Source of the DNA: Thalassospira sp. MCCC 1A01428
Lineage (GTDB): Bacteria > Pseudomonadota > Alphaproteobacteria > Rhodospirillales > Thalassospiraceae
Assembly: GCF_002115825.1 (NCBI RefSeq)
Contig: NZ_JFJZ01000038.1
Location: forward strand, 1 to 45,427
DNA length: 45,427 nt
Direction of reading: 5' to 3'
Positions 18,563 through 25,555 of the stretch are shown here, piece after piece; the first letter of the stretch is position 1, and the number at the start of each line of letters is the position of its first letter. Position numbers and translations under genes: made by a program. The notes beneath the pieces were generated by a model. It did no database searches and was not told where the DNA came from. It was given only the letters and a program-made list of their open reading frames with translations.

Positions 18563-18573
18563 TTGCATTGCAA
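18563..18573. promoter_or_regulatory. Palindrome in the leader of the cytochrome gene
   Basis: TTGCATTGCAA is a perfect 11-base palindrome 24 bp before the start codon. An overlapping CAATG-TTTTG-CATTG repeat is at 18556-18570. It is a candidate operator or leader structure. TGTTCAT at 18538-18544 resembles part of the E. coli tor box, but only as a single weak copy. Confidence 0.3.
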
Positions 18574-18597
18574 CAATGGGTGATGGGGAAGATTAAT

Positions 18598-20289
18598 ATG
18601 TTTCGAAAATCGTCTGGACTTGCCTGGAAATTATCCATTTGGCTTGCCGCGCTTGCTATTTTGGGCGTGGCTGGATTTGTCGTCCTTACGTCTCCCTGGA
18701 CCTGATCACTATTTTACCCGACGCCTGATGTTGCGGATGCGGGCCCGGCGAACCTGGAGAATGGCCGCGAGATGTTTCTTGCGGGGGACTGTTCGACATG
18801 TCACGCGACGCCAGGCAAGAAAGACCCGCTTGATCTTGGGGGTGGGCACGCGCTCACAACTGATTTTGGTACTTTCTATATGCCAAATATCTCGCCCGAC
18901 AAGAAAGATGGTATCGGGAACTGGACCCTGGCTGAATTTACCCGTGCATTGCGCGAGGGTGTTGGCCCGGACAGTATCATGCCAGATGGTGAAAACCTTT
19001 ATCCGGCGTTCCCTTATACGTCCTATCAGCATATGACGGCCAATGATGTGCGCGACCTGTTCGCCTATCTCAATACCCTGGATCCCGTACAAAGCCAGGT
19101 GCCGCCACATGACCTGAAATTTCCCTTCAATATGCGTCGCGGCGTTGGCGTTTGGCGCCTGGCGTTCCTCAACGGCAAGCAAGTTGTTGACGGCCAGCCA
19201 AAACCGCTGGAAGTCGCACCCGTCAATAACGACCCGATGAAGCCGGTTGATATTCTGTCGAAAAGTGAAGATATTCTGGCGCGCGGTCGTTATCTGGTAG
19301 AAGGTGCCGGGCATTGTGCCGAGTGTCACTCGCCGCGTACCATTGCGGGCAATATCCCCTCGGACATGCGCTTTAGTGGCGGGCCGCAAGTTTCGGGCGT
19401 TGGCTATTATCCGAATATTACGCCGTCCGAAACCGGCATCGGTTCATGGACTGCCAATGAAATCACCAATTACCTGAAAAGTGGCGTAAGCCCGGTGGGC
19501 CAGATTGCAGCAGGCGACATGGCCGAGGTGATCGAAAACACCTCGCAGCTTTCTACTGCTGATCGCTACGCGATTGCGGTCTATCTCAAGACCTTGCCCG
19601 CAGTTGATCATCCTGCCCCTGGCGTGCCGGAACCGAACCGGACATCTAAACTGGTCATGCTGCCCAAACAGAAGGCCAAGCCGGTAGTCCTTCCTGTTTC
19701 TTCTCCGGAAGACATCGCGCAGGCAAAAACCGTGAATGTGGTTTACACCAAATCGCTTTTCCTTGACCCGGCAGATGTGACCAAAGCGGATGCCGAACCG
19801 GCAGGCAAGCTGATTGGTGGCACCGAAATGGAAATCCTTGAACGCAAGGACGACCTGATCAAGGTGAAAATCACCGGTTGGCAGCCCGAGGGTGTTAAGG
19901 CTGTGCTCTATGCACTAAAGGGGCAGCGGATCCTGGAGGCTGTTCTCGATAAGTCGGCAATCGCAGCCCTTGAGACTGGCAAGACGGAAATTTCTGCCAA
20001 TACCGGACAGACGTGGGGTCAGGCCTCGTTGACGGGGTGGACAAAGGCCGATGGCGTCATCGTGAACACCGAAAAATTGTGGGACTTCTCGTCGGCATTG
20101 TTCAACAAAACATGTTCTGCCTGCCATACCCAGCCCGAAACAGGCGCCTATCTTGCTAATCAGTGGGTCGGGACCATCAACGCAATGCGGCGTTTCACGT
20201 CTCTTAATGATGACCAGTACCATCTTGTCCTGGCCTATTTGCAGAACCATTCGAAGGATGTGAACCCGGACGGGGAGGGCGAGAAATGA
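18598..20289 (+). CDS. Chimeric triheme c-type cytochrome (ADH-type diheme module + TorC C-terminal domain), interrupted by in-frame TGA
   Basis: Expected electron donor to the reductase encoded downstream. From ATG 18598 the frame encodes a membrane anchor/signal segment (WKLSIWLAALAILGVAGFVV), then meets a TGA at codon 36 (18703-18705). It continues open in the same frame to 20289. The long part from 18772 (505 residues, numbered here from that ATG) has haem sites CSTCH (7-11) and CAECH (182-186) in two class-I cytochrome domains like alcohol dehydrogenase subunit II (GDGENLYPAFPYTSY-type region). The last 180 residues carry CSACH (448-452) and match the C-terminal domain of E. coli TorC as I remember it: KITGWQPEG, GQRIL, LFNKTCSACH, NQWVGTINAM, FTSL. 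The NapC-type tetrahaem part of TorC is absent. As read, the cytochrome would be made without an export signal and could not receive haem. Confidence 0.8.
18703..18705 (+). other. In-frame TGA stop codon splitting the cytochrome gene
   Basis: The frame reads SPWT, then TGA, then SLFYPTPDVADAG, and continues to the first haem motif. A single change from TGG (Trp) would explain it. The flanks show no frameshift or decay. It may be a real nonsense mutation, readthrough, or a sequencing error. Confidence 0.85.
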
Positions 20290-20948
20290 GTATCGCAGTA
20301 GCCCGTGAAACCGAAACTTTAATGCACGTGCCCCATCCTGATCGTGAATCGACTGCTTTTTTTGCCGATTGGCTGGCAGGGCTGTTTATGGGGCCGCTTG
20401 ATGCCGAGGCGATTGCCGCCTTTCAGAACGGTTCGGCGTCGGAACTTCTGGATGCTTTCTGCGCGGCTTTTGGCTGCGAGGAGGCCGGTGCAAGGTTGCA
20501 AACCGCCTTGGCCGGTCCGGCATCGGAAACTGCGCTGACGTTATCGCGTTGTTTTCTGCGCATGTTCGAAGGGCTCGCCGGTCCTGAAATGATCGTTCTT
20601 TATGAAAGCGGACATGTCGGTAACGGCCTGTTGTTTCAGGAACCGGTTACCAGAATGCGTGAAGTTTTACGCGAGATCGATATGTGGGTTGCGCCGGATT
20701 GTTGCGAGCCAGCCGACCATCTTTCGATCGAACTGAGTGCGCTTGCCGAGGCACTTCGGCAAGGCCGGGGCGACATTGTTTCTGCCCTGGTTCAGCGATT
20801 GCAAAACTGGGTGCCCGGTCTTGTTGCCAAAATTCGCAAAACGGATCCACAGGGTTTTTATGGCGCTGTGGCCATTATTCTTTCTGCCTTCCTTGTCTGG
20901 CTGGCAGATGATCGACTGTACTTCTCGCAAGGGGATGAGACGTTATGA
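20286..20948 (+). CDS. torD: TorD-family molybdoenzyme chaperone
   Basis: A cytoplasmic all-helical chaperone of 220 aa that binds the twin-arginine signal of the reductase precursor and holds it ready for cofactor insertion before export. The family motif appears as EPADHLSIELSALAEAL near residue 139, with LYESGHVGNGLLFQEPVTRM before it and LQNWVPGLVAKI after. It overlaps both neighbours by 4 bp (ATGA at 20286 and at 20945), which implies coupled translation and a stoichiometric link to the reductase. The order cytochrome-chaperone-reductase is that of the Rhodobacter dor operon rather than E. coli torCAD. Confidence 0.88.
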   Translation: MSIAVARETETLMHVPHPDRESTAFFADWLAGLFMGPLDAEAIAAFQNGSASELLDAFCAAFGCEEAGARLQTALAGPASETALTLSRCFLRMFEGLAGPEMIVLYESGHVGNGLLFQEPVTRMREVLREIDMWVAPDCCEPADHLSIELSALAEALRQGRGDIVSALVQRLQNWVPGLVAKIRKTDPQGFYGAVAIILSAFLVWLADDRLYFSQGDETL

Positions 20949-23455
20949 GCAAGGAACAGAAAAAATCTATGTCCAGCAATAATGGATCGTCAACATTTCC
21001 GTCGATATCGCGTCGGCGCTTTATGCAAAGTGCTGCTGCTTTGGGCGCGCTTAGTGCTGTCGGAACACCTTTGCTTGGCCGGGGCGCTTTTGCCGCCGAG
21101 CCGAAAAAGGCAACACTGACAGGCAGCCATTGGGGTGCCTTTCGCGGCCATGTCGAGGATGGACGGTTTACCAGCATAACGCCGTGGGAGGGCGACAAAT
21201 ACCCGTCTCCCCAGTTGGCCGGGGTGCGTGATTCGGTTTATTCGCCGTCACGCATCAAATATCCGATGGTGCGTCGGGCATGGTTGGAAAACGGTCCTGG
21301 TGCCGATCCGGCCGGGCGCGGTACGGATGATTTCGTGCGGGTAAGCTGGGAGAAGGCGGTTGAGCTTGTTGCCAACGAACTCGTCCGGGTAAAAGAGAAA
21401 TATGGGCCGACTGCAGTTTATGGCGGCTCCTATGGCTGGAAAAGCCCGGGCAAGATGCACAACTGCCAAACGCTTTTGCGCCGTTTGTTGAACCTTAATG
21501 GCGGCTTTACCAACTCGTCCGGTGACTATTCAACCGGTGCCGCCCAGGTTATCCTGCCTTACGTTGTTGGCTCGATCGAAGTTTACGAGCAATGCACAAC
21601 CTGGCCGGTTGTTGCCGAGAATACCGAACTTATGGTGTTCTGGGGATCCAACCCGTTACGCAATTCTGAAATTTGCTGGGCCATTGCCGATCACGGGTCC
21701 TTTGCTGGCATCGACCAACTTAAAAGGGCAGGGACCAAATCGATCTGTATTGATCCGATATACACCGAAACCGCGCAGAAGCTGGGATCGGAATGGATCA
21801 AACCGCGGCCGCAAACCGACGTGGCGATGATGCTGGGCATTGCCCATACGCTTTATAGCGAAGGGCTGCATGATCAGAAGTTCCTCGACAAATATACTTC
21901 CGGTTTTGATCTTTTCCTGCCCTACCTTCTGGGCAAGGATGACGGACAGCCCAAAACGGCCGAATGGGCTTCGGAGATTTGCGGCGTCGATCCGGAAACC
22001 CTTAAGGATCTGGCCCGTCGCTTTGCAAAACAGCGCACCATGCTGGCCCTGGGATATTCTACCCAGCGTCAGCACCATGGTGAGCAAGTACACTGGATGC
22101 TGATTACGCTGGCTTCCATGCTGGGCCAGATCGGCCTTCCTGGCGGTGGTTACGGCCTGAGCTATCACTATGCTTCGGGCGGTGCACCCACGCACCTGGC
22201 ACCGTCTTTGCCAGCAATTTCGGATACGCCCGGCGCGGTTGCACCAAGTGGCGGTCCTGCCTGGCTTGCCGGTGGTGGCGCTGCTTCGATCCCGGTTTCG
22301 CGGTTCGCCGAAACGTTGCTTAATCCGGGCAAGACAATGGATTTCAATGGCGGCCAGGTCACCTTGCCGCTTATCAAGCTGGCTTACTGGGTTGGTGGGA
22401 ATCCTTTCTCGCATCAGCAGGACCGCGACGAGATGGTCAGAGCCTGGCAGCAACTCGAGACGTTCATCGTTCACGACTTCCAGTGGACGGCAACAGCACG
22501 TCACGCGGATATTGTCCTGCCTGCCACCACATCCTACGAACGTGATGATATTTCGGTTATCGGTGATTATGCGATGAGTCATATCTTGCCGATGAAAAAA
22601 GTCGTCGATCCGGTTTTCGAGGCAAAGTCGGATTACGATATCTTTACTGCCATCGCCCAGAAGATGGGCCAGGGCTATACCTATACCGAAGGCAAAACGC
22701 CGATTGACTGGATCCGTGGTTTCTACGAGGCCGCCAAGATTGAATCCCGTGCTCGTGGTATGGAAATGCCGGTTTTTGAAGTATTCTGGGAGAGTAACGA
22801 GGCGCTTGAATTCCCGCTGGCGGACGCAAACAAGAATTACGTTCGCTATGCGGATTATCGCAAGGATCCGTTACTCAACGCGCTTGGCACCGCAACCGGC
22901 AAGATCGAGGTCTATTCCCACGATATTGCCAAAATGAAGTATGATGACTGTCCGCCCCATCCGACATGGATGGAGCCGGTCGAGCGTCTTGGCGGACCAG
23001 GCAAGGCATCGCAGAAGTATCCTTTGCATGTTGCGGCAATTCATCCGGTCTTGCGTTTGCACTCCCAGCTTTGCGGAACTTCCCTGCGCGAAAGTTATGC
23101 TGTGCAGGGACGTGAACCTTGCTGGATGAACCCGGAAGATGCCAAGGCCCGTAACCTGAAGGATGGCGATTTGGTCCGGGTCTTCAACGATCGAGGGCAA
23201 ATCCTTGCCGGTCTGGTGGTGACAGATGTCATTATGCCAGGTGTGATCCGCATTGACGAAGGCGGATGGTACAACCCGGTTGACCCGCGTACACCGGGCA
23301 GCCTTGATAGCTACGGTGATGTCAACAATCTTACCGTGGGTATCTCGACATCGAAATTGGCTCAGTCAAACTGTGGTCAAACGGGTAACGCCGAGGTCGA
23401 GAAATTCGAGGGTGTTCCGCCCGAAGTAACGGTGTTTGACGCTCCGGCCGCCTGA
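20945..23455 (+). CDS. dorA: DMSO/TMAO reductase catalytic subunit (Mo-bisMGD, periplasmic)
   Basis: A periplasmic molybdoenzyme that reduces S- or N-oxides as respiratory electron acceptors. It has a twin-arginine signal (SRRRFMQSAAALG, residues 22-34) with a likely cut after GAFA (50). The Mo-ligand serine is Ser196 in NSSGDYSTGAA. Tyr163 and Trp165 in GGSYGWKSPG lie the same distance from it as Tyr114 and Trp116 from Ser147 in Rhodobacter DMSO reductase. That Tyr is said to be missing in strict TMAO reductases, so a DMSO-type range is favoured. At 836 aa it is full length and intact, without an Fe-S cluster motif, as in this family. It is translated in overlap with torD and followed by a strong terminator. 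Confidence 0.9.
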   Translation: MSKEQKKSMSSNNGSSTFPSISRRRFMQSAAALGALSAVGTPLLGRGAFAAEPKKATLTGSHWGAFRGHVEDGRFTSITPWEGDKYPSPQLAGVRDSVYSPSRIKYPMVRRAWLENGPGADPAGRGTDDFVRVSWEKAVELVANELVRVKEKYGPTAVYGGSYGWKSPGKMHNCQTLLRRLLNLNGGFTNSSGDYSTGAAQVILPYVVGSIEVYEQCTTWPVVAENTELMVFWGSNPLRNSEICWAIADHGSFAGIDQLKRAGTKSICIDPIYTETAQKLGSEWIKPRPQTDVAMMLGIAHTLYSEGLHDQKFLDKYTSGFDLFLPYLLGKDDGQPKTAEWASEICGVDPETLKDLARRFAKQRTMLALGYSTQRQHHGEQVHWMLITLASMLGQIGLPGGGYGLSYHYASGGAPTHLAPSLPAISDTPGAVAPSGGPAWLAGGGAASIPVSRFAETLLNPGKTMDFNGGQVTLPLIKLAYWVGGNPFSHQQDRDEMVRAWQQLETFIVHDFQWTATARHADIVLPATTSYERDDISVIGDYAMSHILPMKKVVDPVFEAKSDYDIFTAIAQKMGQGYTYTEGKTPIDWIRGFYEAAKIESRARGMEMPVFEVFWESNEALEFPLADANKNYVRYADYRKDPLLNALGTATGKIEVYSHDIAKMKYDDCPPHPTWMEPVERLGGPGKASQKYPLHVAAIHPVLRLHSQLCGTSLRESYAVQGREPCWMNPEDAKARNLKDGDLVRVFNDRGQILAGLVVTDVIMPGVIRIDEGGWYNPVDPRTPGSLDSYGDVNNLTVGISTSKLAQSNCGQTGNAEVEKFEGVPPEVTVFDAPAA

Positions 23456-23481
23456 TCGTATTGTGTGAAAGCGTAATCAGA

Positions 23482-23519
23482 AAAAGCCCCGGGGTCAGTT
23501 TAAAGACCCCGGGGCTTTT
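23482..23519 (+). terminator. Terminator of the reductase cassette
   Basis: A 15-bp perfect stem (AAAAGCCCCGGGGTC / GACCCCGGGGCTTTT) with an 8-base loop lies 26 bp after the reductase stop codon. The pseudogene remnant begins two to three bases after it. Confidence 0.92.
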
Positions 23520-23521
23520 GG

Positions 23522-23680
23522 TTGTGCTTTGATCAGGAACGCATGAACGAATTGCAGTTTTATCAAAATACTGCCGATGGCCCGGCGCAGGTTTTAAAAC
23601 CATCATCACCAGCCTGCACAACGCTTCCTATGGCAACTTCCATCCGCGAAGTTTGGCCTGTGCGCCTGGCCGATTTTGAT
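23522..23680 (+). pseudogene. Decayed 3' fragment of a Gfo/Idh/MocA dehydrogenase gene
   Basis: The fragment reads CFDQERMNELQFYQNT at its start and RLADFD at its end, matching CYDQERMNELQLYQNT and KLADFD of the intact gene at 17060-18190. From GATCAGGAACGCATG onward about 40 bases are nearly identical to 17885-17924. A one-base loss near 23593 shifts the frame; the shifted frame still reads FKTIITSLHNASYGNFHP, parallel to FKTILTNPHHAPYGHFCP. About 50 codons before the end are deleted, and the stop codon has become TGG. The 5' two thirds are missing, with the break exactly at the reductase terminator. Confidence 0.85.
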
Positions 23681-23727
23681 TGGCGGTCTGTTTGTCGCGT
23701 GTTTTTGGCCAGCTTGGGAATATTGTG

Positions 23728-23756
23728 CAACGGGCGGTCACTATGGCTGCCCGTTG
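23728..23756. terminator. Hairpin between the pseudogene and the lrp-type gene
   Basis: CAACGGGC / GCCCGTTG, a perfect 8-bp stem with a 13-base loop, is followed on the plus strand by AAGTTTTTATG. It was probably the terminator of the ancestral dehydrogenase gene, and may also serve the convergent Lrp-type gene that ends at 23773. Confidence 0.55.
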
Positions 23757-23772
23757 AAGTTTTTATGCACAT

Positions 23773-24237
23773 TCATTGCACGGCCAAACCTTCAAAATCT
23801 TTCAGTACATTCAGGACAATTGATGTTTTAACGTGTTGAACCGAATCATGGGGCAGCAGCACATCATTCACAAAACGCGATAGGTCATTCAAATCGCGGG
23901 TGACAACTTTCAGGTGATAATCCATCTCGCCGGTCAGGGCATAGGCTTCCAGCACTTCGGGTAAATCGGCCAGTAATTCGCCAAATCGTTTGGCATTGTC
24001 GCGGTTATGGGTGGCCAGTGTCACCGAAATCACCACCATCAGGCCCAGCCCCAGTTTCTGTCGGTCAATTGCGGCGTGATAGCCGGAAATAAAGCCTTCG
24101 GCCTCCAGCCTTGTCCGCCGGCGCGAACATTGCGAGGGCGACAGCGCGATGCGATCCGAAAGCTCGTTATTGGTCAGGCGGCCATCTTTTTGTAGTTCGG
24201 CCAGAAGCTTCAGGTCCATTTTATCAAGATGCGTCAT
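23773..24237 (-). CDS. Lrp/AsnC-family transcriptional regulator (probable regulator of hpd)
   Basis: A 154-aa regulator with an N-terminal winged helix-turn-helix (LDKMDLKLLAELQKDGRL, then ALSPSQCSRRRTRLEAEGFI, residues 4-50) and a C-terminal RAM/AsnC effector domain (about 65-150; LGLMVVISVTL, then EVLEAYALTGEMDYHLKVV). Proteins of this family usually sense an amino acid and often control the divergent gene. Here that is hpd, so tyrosine or phenylalanine is a reasonable guess at the effector. Two perfect inverted repeats stand in the shared 142-bp promoter region. The ATG at 24237 has no strong ribosome site; an ATG six codons later is possible. Confidence 0.87.
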   Translation of the reverse strand: MTHLDKMDLKLLAELQKDGRLTNNELSDRIALSPSQCSRRRTRLEAEGFISGYHAAIDRQKLGLGLMVVISVTLATHNRDNAKRFGELLADLPEVLEAYALTGEMDYHLKVVTRDLNDLSRFVNDVLLPHDSVQHVKTSIVLNVLKDFEGLAVQ

Positions 24238-24272
24238 GTGTGCGCCATTTTAGGTTTTAATGCGTATTTCGT

Positions 24273-24340
24273 GCAAAATTTTGCCAGAAGTGCCCAAAAA
24301 TGCAAGCACATTGCACGGGTTTAAGTGCAAGATTGAGGCA
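24273..24340. promoter_or_regulatory. Lrp-type operator cluster in the lrp/hpd divergent region
   Basis: The region holds a perfect GCAAAATTTTGC palindrome (24273-24284), a perfect 15-bp TGCAA-GCACA-TTGCA (24301-24315), and a half-matching TGCAA-GATTG-AGGCA (24326-24340). Spacing of 25-30 bp suits the multi-site, DNA-wrapping binding of Lrp/AsnC octamers. Confidence 0.55.
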
Positions 24341-24379
24341 AGTTAATAATTAGACAAATACAAAATCAGGAGACTTCCT

Positions 24380-25492
24380 ATGGGTCCGTTCCCGCACGAT
24401 GCCCCTCGCGCCACCATTAGCGATGAAAACCCCGCTGGTACCGATGGTTTTGAATTTGTTGAATTTTCCCATGATGATCCCGAAAAGCTCGCCGTGCTTT
24501 TTGATCGCATGGGTTATGTGCCGGTTGCCAAACATAAAAGCAAAAATATCACCGTTTGGCGGCAGGGTGATATTAACTATATCGTCAATGCGGAACCCGG
24601 TTCGCATGGCATGAAATTTGTTGAAAAGCATGGTCCGTGTGCGCCCGCGATGGCATGGCGCGTTGTGAATGCGCAACATGCCTTTGACCATGCCGTTGCG
24701 AAGGGGGCCGAACCTTATTTGGGGGATGATAAAACGCTTGATGTGCCAGCCATTGTTGGTATTGGCGGGTCGCTTTTGTATTTTATTGATCGGTATAACG
24801 ATACCGGTTCGGCTTATGACGCCGAATTTGACTGGATCGGCGAACGTGATCCGAAACCCGAAGGGGTTGGCTTTTATTTCCTCGACCATCTGACCCACAA
24901 TGTCTTTCGTGGCAATATGGACAAATGGTGGGATTTCTACCGCAATCTGTTTAACTTTAAACAGATCCATTTCTTTGACATTGCTGGTAAAATGACAGGG
25001 CTGGTCAGCCGTGCCATCACCTCGCCGTGCGGCAAAATTCGTATTCCGCTTAATGAATCGACCGATGATAACAGCCAGATCGAGGAATATCTGAAAAAAT
25101 ACAAAGGCGAGGGTATTCAGCATATCGCGGTTGGCACCGATGGCATTTACGAAGCGACCGACAAACTGGCCGCCAACGACCTTAAATTCATGCCCGGCCC
25201 GCCCGAGGTGTATTACGAGCAGTCCCATGAGCGCGTAAATGGCCATGATGAACCGATTGAACGGATGAAAAAACACGGCATCCTGATTGATGGCGAAGGG
25301 GTGATTGATGGCGGCATGACGAAAATTCTGCTGCAAATCTTCTCGAAAACCGTAATCGGCCCGATCTTTTTCGAATTCATTCAGCGCAAAGGCGACGAAG
25401 GCTTTGGCGAAGGCAATTTCCGCGCCCTGTTTGAAAGCATCGAAGAAGACCAGATCCGTCGGGGTGTTTTGAAGGTGGATGCGGCGGAATAA
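24380..25492 (+). CDS. hpd: 4-Hydroxyphenylpyruvate dioxygenase
   Basis: A non-haem Fe(II) dioxygenase that converts 4-hydroxyphenylpyruvate to homogentisate, the committing step of tyrosine breakdown, in the cytoplasm. The 370 aa form two vicinal-oxygen-chelate halves. The C-terminal half carries the iron triad: His170 in FLDHLTHNV, His248 in GIQHIAVGT and Glu332 in FFEFIQRKGDEGFGEGNF. The substrate-contact segments RIPLNES and PPEVYYE are also present. CAGGAG lies 7-8 bases before the ATG. It stands as a single gene, divergent from the Lrp-type regulator and ended by the hairpin at 25509-25540. The later steps (hmgA, maiA, fahA) lie 6-10 kb away. Confidence 0.95.
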   Translation: MGPFPHDAPRATISDENPAGTDGFEFVEFSHDDPEKLAVLFDRMGYVPVAKHKSKNITVWRQGDINYIVNAEPGSHGMKFVEKHGPCAPAMAWRVVNAQHAFDHAVAKGAEPYLGDDKTLDVPAIVGIGGSLLYFIDRYNDTGSAYDAEFDWIGERDPKPEGVGFYFLDHLTHNVFRGNMDKWWDFYRNLFNFKQIHFFDIAGKMTGLVSRAITSPCGKIRIPLNESTDDNSQIEEYLKKYKGEGIQHIAVGTDGIYEATDKLAANDLKFMPGPPEVYYEQSHERVNGHDEPIERMKKHGILIDGEGVIDGGMTKILLQIFSKTVIGPIFFEFIQRKGDEGFGEGNFRALFESIEEDQIRRGVLKVDAAE

Positions 25493-25508
25493 AATCGTTC
25501 ATTATGGT

Positions 25509-25546
25509 GCCAGAGGTGCGTGAACAGGTGCGCCTCTGGCTTTTTG
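25509..25546 (+). terminator. Terminator after hpd
   Basis: GCCAGAGGTGCG pairs with TGCGCCTCTGGC (two G-T wobbles) around an 8-base loop, followed by TTTTTG. It can also act as the minus-strand end for the convergent gene at 25556. Confidence 0.8.
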
Positions 25547-25555
25547 TTTTCGTGT

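Larger units (their letters stand above)
18191..18597 (+). other. 407-bp intergenic region before the reductase cassette
   Basis: No credible gene was seen in either strand, and no clear terminator follows the dehydrogenase gene. It holds a partial RpiR-like motif, ATAGAA-N6-TTTCAA at 18314-18331, a good sigma-70 promoter (18471-18498) and a short palindrome (18563-18573). The first 200 bp are pyrimidine-rich, with no structure I can name. Confidence 0.5.

Noticed and set aside
18703..18705. TGA read as selenocysteine
   Set aside because: The residue is in the linker between a signal segment and the first haem domain, not an active site. I see no selenocysteine insertion stem-loop just after it, and the family is not a selenoprotein. 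A TGG-to-TGA change explains it more simply.
23522..23839. Open stretch of about 105 codons taken as a small gene
   Set aside because: Its start and end match parts of the MocA dehydrogenase with a frameshift and deletion between, and it runs on past the lost stop codon. It is a remnant, not a gene.
24350..25336. Long open stretch opposite hpd (328 codons)
   Set aside because: It lies entirely antisense to a clearly conserved enzyme gene and has composition typical of a mirror frame. The same holds for long antisense stretches at 2779-3747, 1703-2347, 14156-15043, 15690-16667 and 21656-22582.
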